Below are positions 37,933 to 49,332 of a stretch of DNA of 64,000 nt, one piece after another. The stretch comes from Stromatinia cepivora (taxonomy: Eukaryota; Ascomycota; Leotiomycetes; Helotiales; Sclerotiniaceae). Within the stretch, counting starts at the first letter, position 1. The number at the start of each line of letters is the position of its first letter. Below the pieces are notes generated by a model. That model was not told where the DNA came from. It saw nothing but the letters and a program-made list of their open reading frames with translations, and ran no database searches. Made by a program: the position numbers and the translations under genes. The stretch covers positions 1,426,001 through 1,490,000 of the forward strand of contig RCTD01000013.1 of assembly GCA_014898415.1 (NCBI GenBank). The letters run 5' to 3'.

Positions 37933-39718
37933 ATGGCAATGGTAGCACATACACCAGGCACTGCCTGGCGTTGGAGTGAGGATTCCAACATTCCATTTTG
38001 CTATATGGATGCATCCGGCATGGTCCAGTCCCTTGACCCTCAAACAACCAGTTCAGCAGGTTTAGGGAGAACAATCATCGCTCCTCCTATCATGCCAATG
38101 AATTCTTTCCCTGGTAACTCTTTCATCATGAATGGACATCAACAAATCCCACAAAATGCATACGGTTTCACATCATATACCGACGGAAGTTCAAGCACTC
38201 TCATTCCCACCTATGGAACCAATTATATTCAGCCACGATCTCTTCCTCCTATGATTCAATCCTTTTCACATTCACCAAAAGAGGCGCTTTATAATGGAAA
38301 CAATCGCCAAGGATTCATTGAAACCACACCGCAAAGTCAAAGTCCTCAGATTAAACCCGACCCTTCATGGACAACGGCTGCAAGGCGTCAGTCACAGAAA
38401 ACCTTGAAAACACCACCGCCCAACAAAACCATAAATCCTCTTCCTCCGACCGACTCCGATGAGGCACATATTGGAACCACAGCAGTAGACCGACTTATGA
38501 AGATCATTCAAGACAAGGCACAAACATCACAATCACAATCACAATCACAGTTACCCTCAGTTCCTCAGAGTACACCTGTGGTAGGTGCACCCCACACATT
38601 CTCTCGTCACAATTCCATGCATCGAAGATTCTCTACATATGAGGAAGAAGAAAAGCAAATGCTCACATCTGGTAAGGTTCAGGATGAATCAGGACGCTCG
38701 AAAGTGTCAAAAAAGAAGTATCGATGCACCTTTGAAGGCTGCCCGTCGAGCTTTCCACAGAAAACCCACTTGGATATTCATCTCCGCAAACATACCGGTG
38801 CGAAACCATATGTAAGTAATCAAACTCCATCACACGTCCGACGGATCTTTTGAACTAACGAAATATACTCAGGTATGTAGATATCAAGAATGCAATCGAC
38901 GATTCTCGCAACAAGGTAACCTCAAGGTAAGAGATCTTCTTCATCTTTCACCCTCTATCAACTTTTATGCTAATCAAAAATCCTCTCAGACACACATGGA
39001 TCGTCACAGTGGTGAACGACGCTTCCCTTGCGAAGTATGCGGAAAACGTTTCGGACAACGAAGCAATTTAAGTGCTCACAGAGTCGTTCATACCGGCGTC
39101 AAACCCTTTTCATGCAAACTCGATGGATGCGAGAAACGTTTCACACAACGGGGTAACCTCAAGGTATGTTACCACTTCAAGTTTCATTTTCTTTTCCTAT
39201 TCATCGTCACATTTACATCGAGTAAACTCTAACGTCTCCTTTTTCAGCACCACCACAACAAATTCCATAGACAAACCATCGAAACCCTTCAATCCAAACT
39301 CATAAACGGCGAAATCAACATAGAAGCCAACAAAGAGTTCTGGGCTTACTTCTTCAACCTCTACAAGAACAGCAATAAGGGGATCAAAGGACGAGGCAAA
39401 GATCGAAACATCAGTCCTCAAAGTCGTTCTTCCAAGAATAGCCATGGTAGAACGGGATCAAATGCCAGTCGTTACATCTCGTCCAATATGCGAAGTTGTC
39501 ATGGCTTGATGGATGTTGATGGAGCATCATCATTCAATGATGTGACAATGTATGATTCCGATGCGGGTATGAGTGTGAATAGTAGTTTTAGTTCTGTGAC
39601 TACTGATTCAGCGGCTTCTACTTGTTCGAGTTTTTCGGATGAGATTACGGGTGGTTATAAGGATCATCATGGTGGGAATGTAAGAGGTGGATTGGCTTTT
39701 GGTGATAGGTTGTATTAG
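37933..39718 (+). CDS. C2H2 zinc-finger transcription factor, Azf1-like
   Basis: Exons 37933-38811, 38873-38926, 38990-39163 and 39248-39718; all three introns are GT...AG and in phase 0. This gives 525 residues. The N-terminal 260 residues are Ser/Pro/Gln-rich and probably disordered (short SQ repeat, basic cluster before finger 1). Four consecutive fingers follow: Cys265-Cys270/His283-His287, Cys295-Cys300/His313-His317, Cys325-Cys328/His341-His345, Cys353-Cys358/His371-or-372 and His376, joined by TGxKP/SGERR linkers. The fourth runs into HHHNKFHRQTIETLQ. The C-terminus is Ser-rich (SSFSSVTTDSAASTCSS). Introns 1-3 cut at the finger boundaries. The finger wording (QQGNLK, QRSNLSAH, QRGNLK) resembles fungal Azf1-type regulators acting in the nucleus; the target is unknown. 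Finger architecture is certain, the subfamily is inferred. Confidence 0.9.
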
Positions 39719-42700
39719 TCTATCTCACTGAAGTCGGAGAAGGAAAAAGGGTGAAGGGATGGGAACAAGAGCATACATACAACCCACGTACAAAGTTACG
39801 AGAGATGTCGAGATGAAAATGAGTACGCAAAACGAAAATACGAAAATGAAAAAGAACGAACGGAAGCATTACAATCTTTTACTATCACTACGACCATCAC
39901 TATCATCACCATCATTATCATTATCGAATGACAACTAACACGAATATCCACCACCAAAAAAAGCGAGCCGTATTTTTATTGATGCATCAATATCTATCCA
40001 TCACTCATTATCACAAGGCTCATGGATCTCTTTTCTCTTCTTTTCCATTTTTCATTATCAGCACTCATTTTGTCTTTCGATTTCCATTTTCATTTATTTC
40101 CCTTTCCGTTTTCATTTATATTTCCCTTTCCTTTTCCCTTTCCATTTATTTCATCAACGGAGGATCCAGTCAACCAAAAAATCATTTATCAAAAGATATC
40201 ATATATCATATCATGTATTTCTTAATCACGGCCAGGAATTTGTGCGGTTTCTTGGGAGGAGGCGATGGTAAAGAGGGAGGGAGGGAGGCAGGGAGGCAGG
40301 TAGTATTGTTTACGGTTTTGGTTTCGATACCTTATGAAATATTTAGTATTTATTATTCTGGAAATAATTTATGGGTGGGTGGATGGATGGTGGGGGAGTG
40401 TGTGTTTGGAAGGGATGGAAGGGAATGGTGGATGTGATGGATGAGGATGTGAGCGGAAAATAGCTAATATTATTTATTATATGGAGTATCATGATAGTTG
40501 ATATTTGGTAGTCAATAGTCGATAGTGTGTAGAAATATATTTATTTATGGATATAACTTGTTTTTTGTCCAATCATTCTTGTCTGTTCATTCATTTTATC
40601 CATATCGTTCACTTCCAATACAAACAATGCCAGCAACAACAGCAGCAATATATATCCTACATTCTAGGTAGTCGCACCTCATCTACTACCCACTGTCTAT
40701 ATACATTACATTACATTACGATACATCCCCATAAACAGAGATTGCATAATACACATAATACACACACACTTCTTTCTCTCTCTCTCTCTCTTTCCTACAA
40801 CTTTCCACTCACCCCTCTCCTCAATACCATCAGATTAGCAATGCAATGCAATGCATTAGCGTTATCTGCCACGCCTAGGAGATCCGTCCGTCCCAGTCCA
40901 TCAACCCCTTACATCACCGGGCCCCTCTAGCTTCGCCTCGCCCCGCTTTGCTTTGGTAAAATGCTACATACACCCAGCTTACCCTTATCAAAAATTCAGA
41001 CGCGAGGGGTACAAGGGGAGGGAGAGGATTTGACTCAAATTCAAATTCTGGCCTTTTGCTTTTTGTTTTTAGTATCGGTATTTGTACTGTCCTTGTATGT
41101 ATTCGTATAGTATAGTATGGAGATTTTGTTTGGTTGTTTTATTGATTATGGCTAATGTATAAAAGCAGTGAAATAGTATTCATTTTCCAAGTTCTATCTC
41201 ATTGCACACATATCTCACTCATTATACACCGAAAACCTGCAAGAGAAATCTCGATTTTTGAATGGTGAGAGAATTTAGATATACATACATTCACCGGAGT
41301 ACCATCCACCGCCTACCAAAATCTAACTATACATAGTACATAGATATAAAAACACCCAAAAAATAAAAGATTTACCCCAAAGAACTCAAGAACCAAAAAG
41401 CATCATGATAAAATCCCACAACATCAAAACCATCCCCACAATTACGCACAAACAGTACAAACACAAACACAAACACGAAATAGGTTCTACCCGAAGTACG
41501 CGAAGAAAAGAGGGGAAAACTTAACTACTGTAAGTATGTATGTAAGTAAGTATGTAAGTAAGTATGCAACCTTCCCCTTCCAGCCAACAATCACAATCAT
41601 AACCTTAACCTTCCATCACATCGTATTTGATTTCACGGAAGCAATGAGATCATTTCCATAACTGTATAAAAACCAACTAGTAAATGCATCTAGACCCCAG
41701 CACGCCCCGGCCGGCAAACCACGGGTAAGTAAGTCTAGAACTTCCATGCCCTCTTCTTTCCACCCGCGGATTTGGGGTGACTAGGAACGTGTTAAGGATC
41801 TTGATTGGGATATGCAAGGGAGATTCCCAGTGAACCTTGTTATGTTTTGCGCAATTACTAGTGGATACCGAGACTGCTGGATAGTCAATCACTAGTTACT
41901 AGTAGTGTAGTATAGTATCGAACGTAACATTCCAGGCATAAGTAAGTGCTGATCTTGATTCTGATGTGATCTAATGGATGGGATGGGATGGGATGGGATG
42001 GTAAGGTAACTAACTACCTAGTAACTAGTAGATAGGTAATGTGGGGAAGGAAGGTTTTCTGGGTGTGATGTGATGTTACAGTGCTAGACTTGGCTAGCTA
42101 GCTAGCTAGCTATTGATGTGATGAATTATAATAGGTCAATAAGTCAATAGAAGTAAGTATACCAGATAAATAAACTTAGCCGCGATTTGCGATTCATTTC
42201 ATGATTATGTTTGGATGAACACATGATGGATTAGGATAAGATGGGATGGGATGGGATGGGAAGATGGGATGATAAGTTGCACAGACAGCGTTTGTTAACT
42301 ACTGGGTACTATCTACAGAGTAAACACTACCTAAGTACCTAAGTACCTAAGTACCTAGTATGTATGGAGCCGTCCCGTCTGACGGGAGGAGCCTCTTGTC
42401 AAAAATCTACTCCATGTATTATCAGTATATGTAATTAATTGGGTTTGATTACTAGGTATCTAGGTTAGCAGGAAAGAGGTAATTTGGACTTCATTGCATG
42501 GTAATATAATACAGTAATATGGTTATGGAGAAGAAATCTCGTATCTACTTGTACCTAATTATTGTAATGAATGAATGAATAAATGAACGAATGAATAGTA
42601 TTATTTTATTGGATTTGTTTGATGAATGAGATGAGATGGAAAAGTTCGAATGAAATGAGGCGAATAGGATCGTCGAGATGGAGGGGTGCATAATATCCTT

Positions 42701-43058
42701 GATGCAGATCGGTCAGAGTTGTTCCTTGTCACGTGCAGTGTACGGTTGTATTTACTAGGTATCAAGGTATCATTATGCATATGTGCATATGGATGGAATT
42801 CTTGGAATTCTTGGAATAGGTAGGTAATTGCATTACATTGCATTGCATGCGGCCCGATGATCAAACTGAGTGTTCCGAGACAAACAACGATAGGCATGTG
42901 TCAGATAATAGGATAGAAAAATCTCGATGCCTCAATAAATAATAGGGGTCCTTGAACTTCCTACACAAGCATGCTTACACATATCCAATCAATAATTCCC
43001 CCGAAAATATGATATATCGTAGCTCCTAGGCCAACCCCACAACCCGGTATCCATCAGT
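39719..43058. other. 3.3-kb intergenic region rich in short tandem repeats
   Basis: Between the zinc-finger gene and URM1 (convergent). The first 700 bp is pyrimidine/purine-biased and probably 3' UTR. Further on are CT runs (40,770-40,793), GTAAGTAAGTATG repeats (41,530-41,570), GGGAT repeats (41,975-42,000 and 42,238-42,260), CTAG repeats (42,093-42,111), GTACCTAA repeats (42,330-42,357) and AATG repeats (42,565-42,597). Open frames here are low-complexity and not proposed as genes. Confidence 0.6.
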
Positions 43059-43696
43059 TCAACCCCCGTGAAGAGTCGATACAAATAATATATTATCATT
43101 GGGTTGTAATGCGTACGAGGCTTCGCCTTCTAATTCCCAATCCGCATCGTTGATTAATACGAGGATGCCTGGACGCCTGGTGAATAAATGTGATGGTTAG
43201 TATCGTTACATACATACCAGGAATGGATATAATAGCCAGTACATGTAAGGTAAAGTAACTAGGAAGTTTTGCGTATGATACATAATATAACAATTTGAAT
43301 CAGATAAAAACTAGGGGTATGGCTAGGTATAGCATGACTCTATAGAATCCGCAATATATTTAGAAACGTGGTGGACACTAATGAACCAGCATCTCAGAGA
43401 CATGAGGAAATGAAAAATCTCGGCGTTGGCTTACACGTGATCATCTAGAACAAACATGTCTCTTCTTGAATCCTGCATGATTTCCTCACATAGATAATTC
43501 ACCAACCAGCCTACTGTGACAGGATCGCCCTTGGAATCTGTTTGGGGGATTGTAAGTTGGTGGTTTCGTCGGTCGGAAAATAACATTTCGAGACCGCCAC
43601 TGTTGGAGTGTGTTAGTGGGTTGTTTTGGAGGGATTTTTGAGGGGGGGAGTGGCTTACGTGAATTCTACCATGATATTAAGGGTTTCTGTCGTCAT
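43059..43696 (-). CDS. URM1: Urm1, ubiquitin-related modifier / sulfur carrier
   Basis: Exons (minus) 43696-43659, 43599-43435 and 43176-43059, joined by GTAAGC...CAG introns, give a 106-residue protein. It starts [20 protein letters not shown] and runs through VGWLVNYL and [22 protein letters not shown]. It ends in STLHGG with the free Gly-Gly that is adenylated and thiocarboxylated. The length equals the family (about 100-120). In yeast Urm1 is activated by Uba4 and donates sulfur, via Ncs2/Ncs6, to C2 of wobble U34 in Lys, Glu and Gln tRNAs; it can also be attached to proteins (urmylation). The first exon codes only 12 residues plus two bases, so it is easily missed. The gene is head to head with ELP2, which acts on the same uridine. 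Identification is from the read sequence and family memory. Confidence 0.95.
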
Positions 43697-44210
43697 GTTG
43701 AGGGGTTTCGCGGGGGGAAGGGGGGGGGGGGAGTTTGAAGTTTGATATTGAGGTGGTGATTTTGAGGAAAGTTTGGGGATGGTTAGAGAAATGACGCTCA
43801 TAGCCTCGCTTATTTTTCACTTGCACTTTGGACAGTGGCATTTGTTCTTTGTGAGAATCAATTTTATGATGAAAAGAATTGTAGAAGTATTCAATGTTCT
43901 CCAATAAAATATTTTCAAAAATGCTCATGAATCCAGCGCTCTATTACATATCAATATTGAAGACTTGCGACACGAATTGAATTTTTGGCCAATTTTTAAA
44001 ACTCCTTGTGGTGATGTGACTCTAACCAAAAGTTCTTGTAAAAATGAATGGAAACAATTTTCACGATACCAACAAATATCTCAAGAACAGCAACCATTGA
44101 AATCACCACGAACTTACGACTTAAATCACCTAGATCTCGTATCTGGACATGAACCGATCACTTTTTTAATAAAAACATCTTTTCTTTCGTACGCAATTTG
44201 ATGAAACAAT
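43697..44210. promoter_or_regulatory. shared divergent promoter region URM1 / ELP2
   Basis: 514 bp separate the two start codons. It contains a CCAAT box on the plus strand at 43,901-43,905, an AT-rich tract around 43,900-43,925, and a C-rich run near 43,717-43,730 close to URM1. A 78-codon open stretch (43,965-44,201) has no protein character and would overlap the promoter. Whether both genes share regulatory sites is inference. Confidence 0.6.
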
Positions 44211-46943
44211 ATGAATAAAATTACTCCAGAGTATCTTGCGGCAGGTGCCAATAGACATCCTTCTGCTGCTGATTGGGATGAATCCGGACTTCTAGCCTAT
44301 GGAACTGATCGAAATATCGCATTATGGTATCCTGGAGTAAGTTTGCAATATCTACGATGAAGCTTCGAGCCTTGAGAATAAATGACTCCGGTTCTGCAAT
44401 GGATGACCAGTATGCTGATGATTGTTTAGAATGAATCTTCCAAAGGAGTTTTTGAACTTCTCAGTGGTCATACGGATACTGTTAATGTCGTTAAATTTAT
44501 CCCTAAATCACATGGTCTCATACTCAGTGGATCGGTCGATAAGACGGTGAGGATTTGGAAACAGGATGATGTATCCAAGAGCTATACTTGTATTCAAACT
44601 ATCACCGATCATCAGAGCACGATCAATTGTATAGCTGTTACAGAAGGTTCGAAAATCTTTGCTACAGGTTCGGCAGATGCTATCGTCAAGATTTGGAAAC
44701 TCGATGATAATAATGCTGCAAGTTTGCAGCAGTCTATCACGATTACTCCGCGATTATTTCCACTGGCATTGGCTTTGAGTCCTTTGATTGGAGCATCAGA
44801 TTCTTTAGTTCTTGCAGTCGCGGGTACAAAAGATATCATTCAGCTTCACGTGCTCGATGCTCAAGCGGGATCAGAATTTAAATATAAGGCTACATTATCC
44901 GGACATGAAGGATGGATCAGATCATTAGAATTCACCAAAGAGAGCGGTGGTCCAACTAGTGATTTACTACTCTCATCAGCCAGTCAGGATAAATATATCC
45001 GATTATGGAGAATTCATCAAGGCAAAGAATTACCAGCTGCAGCAACAGCAGCCGATCCCACATTTGGAGCATTCATGCCAGGAAAATCTCTATCCAACAA
45101 AGCCCATCGATTTCAAGCCCAAGAATTAGATTTCTCCGCTACATTCGAAGCGCTTCTCCTCGGACACGAAGATTGGATCTACAGCACACGATGGCTCAAC
45201 CCCAGTCTAACCCCCAACCAAAAACCACAACTCCTCTCCGCCTCAGCCGATAATTCCCTCGCCATCTGGGAACCTGATACTCACACAGGCGTCTGGGTAA
45301 CCGTCGCGCGACTCGGAGAAATCAGCGCGGAAAAAGGATCCACCACCGCCACCGGTAGCACAGGAGGTTTCTGGACCGGCCTCTGGTCACCCAATGGCTC
45401 AACCGTCGTGTGTCTCGGACGAACGGGTAGTTGGCGTCTCTGGAATCATGATGTGTCTTTTGATCGCTGGGCCCAAAGTACGGCTATTACCGGTCATGTG
45501 AAACCTGTGATGGGAATCGCGTGGTCGAAAGATGGAAGTTATTTGTTATCGACTAGTACGGATCAAACGACGAGGTTGCATGCGCAGTGGAAGAGAGATG
45601 GAAAAGTTAGTTGGCATGAGATGGCTAGACCTCAGATTCATGGTTATGATTTGAATTGTATTGATTCGCTTGGAGAAACACAATTCGTATCGGGAGCCGA
45701 CGAGAAATTACTTCGAGTATTCAACGAGCCAAGAGCAGTCGCCGCACTACTCAACAAACTCTGTGGAATCGGCAGCGAAATTCTCCCCAACATGCCCGAC
45801 GCAGCAAATATGCCCGTACTAGGACTATCCAACAAAGCCATCGAAGCCATAAGCGACGACCAAACCATCGAAAAACCCAACGACCGCGATAGCAACGCCA
45901 TAGATCCCGCCTCCATCATCCACAAATCCACACTCGACCTCTCGCAACCACCCCTCGAAGACCATCTCTCCCGCCACACACTCTGGCCCGAAACCGAAAA
46001 ACTCTACGGACACGGCTATGAAATTTCCGCTCTGGCCACATCACACGACGGCAGCATCATCGCCACAGCATGCAAAGCGAGTTCGATCGACCATGCCGTG
46101 ATCCGACTCTTCGAAACGCAAGAATGGCATGAGGTAAAACCGCCTCTTACGGCTCATGCGCTTACAGTTGCACGATTACGTTTTTCGGACGATGATCAGT
46201 ATTTACTTTCTGTAGGACGGGATCGTCAATGGGTTATTTTTCAACGCGATGCCGACGATCGGCTTAAGTATACATTGCTGGAGGCGAATCCGAAGGGTCA
46301 TGCGAGGATGATTCTTGATGCTGCTTGGGCTCCTACTTTCTCTTCATCATCATCAACTACATCTTCATCTACATCTACATCTACATCTACATCAACAAAC
46401 CCCCCCAACCCCCCCATCTTCGCAACAGCAGGAAGAGACAAACAAATAAAAATCTGGAGTCGCTCCACCGAAACCGAAAATCTTACATCTACATCTACAT
46501 CTACATTTACATGCAAAGCAACAATAACAAGCGAGGCCCCCATCACCGCTATCGATTTCCTCGATAAGAAAATAGGAAAAGCGATATATCTAGCTGTGGG
46601 CACTGAACTTGGGAGATTTAGTATTTATCAAGTTGTTGTGGTTGCTGAGGTTATTACTGTTGCTGAGGTTTTGTTGGAGATTGGGTATGTTTTATTTTAT
46701 TTTATATATTTTTTTTCTTATCGACACCTACTTTTCATACCATACCTTGGCAGTTATGGTTATAGTTATATATTTAGATGTCAGCTAACTCAAGATTACA
46801 GCAATAACTATCACCCCTCTAAAGCCATCACGCAATTAGCATGGAAACCCTCGGGGAAAGATACATCGGAGAACGATATCGCAGGTATGCAACTGGCGAT
46901 TGCGAGTGAAGATAGTTCTTTGAGGATTTATTCTTTATGTTGA
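44211..46943 (+). CDS. ELP2: Elongator complex subunit Elp2, WD40 protein
   Basis: Exons 44211-44336, 44430-46684 and 46802-46943 give 840 residues. The N-terminus MNKITPEYLAAGANRHPSAA-DW and GLLAYGTDRNIALW match the Elp2 opening. Many WD repeats follow (LLSGHTDTVNVVKFIP, GSVDKTVRIWK, LSGHEGWIRSLEF, LLGHEDWIYSTRW, ITGHVKPVMGIAWS, YGHGYEISALATS, LIASEDSSLRIYS-type end), forming the double propeller that scaffolds Elongator with Elp1 and Elp3. Elongator builds the cm5 side chain on wobble U34. Intron 2 (46685-46801) is 117 nt, in frame and without stop, so an unspliced reading also stays open; its CTAAC branch site and TTACAG acceptor support removal. Ser/Thr-rich inserts at about residues 678-705 and 725-732 come from (CATCTA)n repeats. 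Confidence 0.95.
46343..46404 (+). repeat. (ACATCT)n microsatellite inside ELP2 coding sequence
   Basis: In-frame hexanucleotide repeat encoding alternating Ser/Thr; a second short tract lies at about 46,484-46,510. It is placed in a loop between WD repeats, where length changes would be tolerated. Confidence 0.85.
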
Positions 46944-47005
46944 ATTATTCTATGAATTATTCTATGGGTATCGTATGTTAAGTACGCCTCGTGTGATGCT
47001 TTTGG

Positions 47006-47074
47006 TAACGCCTAGCTGTCTATACATACAGATATACATGCATACATGCATGTATACAGATATCAGAGGCGTTA
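47006..47074. terminator. inverted repeat between convergent ELP2 and CAF16
   Basis: TAACGCCT (47006-47013) and AGGCGTTA (47067-47074) are perfect inverted copies enclosing partly self-complementary ATACATGCAT/ATGCATGTAT text. It lies between the stop codons of two convergent genes (46,943 and 47,298). It could fold in either 3' UTR or mark a small MITE-like palindrome. A terminator role is speculative. Confidence 0.3.
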
Positions 47075-47297
47075 AGGCTCTCTAGATAGTATGAATGAAA
47101 CGGACAATGGAAAATGAAAGTATGAAAGTATCCCGCCAGACCTGCTTCCCTCTCGGTCAAGTTGAGTGCTACACCGTGTTGTCCCATATATATGTATATA
47201 TGTACGCATTAAAGCGTTTCCACCCACCATTTCGAAAATCACATATCCATCCATCCATTCCCACCTCCTCCTCCCCTTCCCAAACCCCCGTCTGCAT

Positions 47298-48283
47298 CTA
47301 AACCCTCTTCTCACTCCCATACCCCCCCACCCCACCCACCAAATAACTCGTCCCCGCACTCCCCGCCCCATTCCTCGGCCCCCTCTCCCTCAAATCCTCC
47401 CCCAACCACTTAAGCACCAACTCACCCAACCTCGAATTCCCCCCACCATCCACCCTCATCTCCTTCTCAAACTTCCCTATCGCCCCCCACTCCTTCACCC
47501 TCCCCAAACTCATATGCACCAAATCCGTCGGCCACCCGGCCAAATTATCCAAAATATGCGTCGCATAAACAATGGTACATTTCCTCTTCTCCGTCTCCTC
47601 TTTCAAAAAATCCAAAAATCGCTTACGGCTCAGTAAATCTAAATCCACTGTAATTTCATCCAGGAGCAAAATTCGCCAGGGGCGGATTAACCCCATGGCG
47701 AGTTGGACGCGCCGACGTTCACCGTCGGAGACTTGATGCATGCGCCATTCTAGATCGATGTCGAGGACGCCGACGAGTTCGTCTCGTCGATCGGGATAGT
47801 GCGTGCCGCCGACTGAGGACAACAGTTCGCGGACTCCGATGTCGGTGCGGACGATGGGGTTGAGCACCCATTCGAGTCCGAGGTAGGTTACGCCTACGAG
47901 AGAATCTTTGAAGGGGTCCAGACCGGAGATGGAGATTGTGGAGGTGGGGGCGAGGCGTTTGCCGGAGAGGAGTCGGAGGAGGGTGGTTTTGCCGGCGCCG
48001 TTGGCGCCGATTAATCTGTGTGCGAGTGAGGTTAGCTATGATGTGTGGGAGGAGGGTGAATTGTGTAGAAGGGATGTGTGGATGATGGGACAAGTATATG
48101 TCTGCCTCGGAGAGAACAGAGCAAAGAATGAAAGAAAAGAACATCATCTTACAAAGTTCTCGAACTGGGCGGTAAACTCAGCGTAATATCCGTAAGACCC
48201 AAAGTTGAATCCGGAAACTTATACGTAAGATTCTTGACTTCAATTGAAGGGGCAGCCGTCTGATCATCTACCGAATTTGGCAT
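47298..48283 (-). CDS. CAF16: Caf16-like ABC ATPase, CCR4-NOT-associated
   Basis: Exons (minus) 48283-48153 and 48015-47298, GTAAGA...CACAG intron, 282 residues. A single nucleotide-binding domain with no membrane segment: IEVKNLTYKFPDS start, Walker A GANGAGKTT (48-55), signature VSDGERRR (139-146, the Caf16 form in place of LSGGQ), Walker B RILLLDE (158-164) followed by ITVDLD, and switch histidine in YATH (197). The wording (ISGLDPFKDS, TYLGLEW, RRVQLAMGL) agrees closely with yeast Caf16, a soluble ABC protein linked to CCR4-NOT and transcription regulation. The C-terminal 25 residues are Gly-rich and not conserved. It converges on ELP2. Confidence 0.92.
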
Positions 48284-49332
48284 CTTTGCTTGCTGATGTT
48301 CTTCGTGCGTAAATCCGCGGATTTGAATTTCGAGATTCGAGTTGTGCGAGATCTGAGAGTGAGATCTAAGAGAATGAAACTCTTATAGAAAAGAAGAAAA
48401 GAGTAAAATAAGAAAAAGAATTGAATTAGATACCTAGGTAATCTTACAATAAAAAGTCTATAATTTTCTATTTGGAATTGTTACCTGTCTAGTATACATA
48501 CAGTAAATGAAAACATAGTGGGGTGATGGCCGGCATATATACGGAGGATTTTCTCGATGAGAATCAATGACGCTATGGAGATCTCAGATCTTATCTGTGA
48601 TTATGAGTACAGGGATGAGATGAAATGACAACCTTGGGAATATCTTCAAATTTTTCTGTTTGGAATTTCGAAAATTTGAACTTTTTGTTTCTTTATATTT
48701 TATTTTTGGTATTTGTAAGGTTTGATGAAGTTGAGTCATTTTATTATTCTTATTTCTTTGAAATTTTGTTATTTGACTCTGGGGTAAGATTATGTGAGGT
48801 TATATACATATCTACAACATCTGGTTACAACGTAGAGATGAGATGAGATAGATTGTAAGATTGTATGGTTTGGTAGAATGCAGTAAAGAAAAGGGAATTC
48901 AAAGATTAAAATCGGATGATAAATTCTGGAAGTCTATTTATTATTAGGATGATTTATTGCATTACTTATAACTAGATATTTATCAATAACGTTGTTGTAC
49001 GAATCTCCAAGATGATGTGGTATAAATTTGAAGAATCGCGATTGCAAAAGCATGTTTACTGTCAATAGCATTCTCTCTATCTTAAGTCAAGGGAATCGTT
49101 TCATGGATATTGATATTTGCATTGTCGAGCTTTGCTACATCGTATATGATTTCCCTTTTTTATATGAGTATATGAAAAGAAATAGATTTGATATATGGAT
49201 AAGTGCTGAGGAGATGACGAAAGGAATAAATCTATATTCACGCACTTGAATGAGAGTCGAGTATTATTAGTTTGGAACACCTCAAAATCCTACTTCATTA
49301 TATCCTTCTCAGATCATCTCCCACTCCCCCCC
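48284..49332. other. intergenic, upstream of CAF16
   Basis: Promoter side of CAF16 and the 3' side of the carboxylesterase. A/T-rich, with ATGAGATGAGAT near 48,836-48,847. No gene seen. Confidence 0.55.

Noticed and set aside
39928..40437. Phe/Ser/Gly-rich open frames downstream of the zinc-finger gene
   Set aside because: Pyrimidine-rich 3' UTR-like sequence; low complexity in every frame.
43965..44201. 78-codon open frame between URM1 and ELP2
   Set aside because: Sits in the shared promoter, no protein character, ends just before the ELP2 start.
45644..46603. Several antisense open frames across ELP2
   Set aside because: Shadows of the coding strand and of the (ACATCT)n tract.
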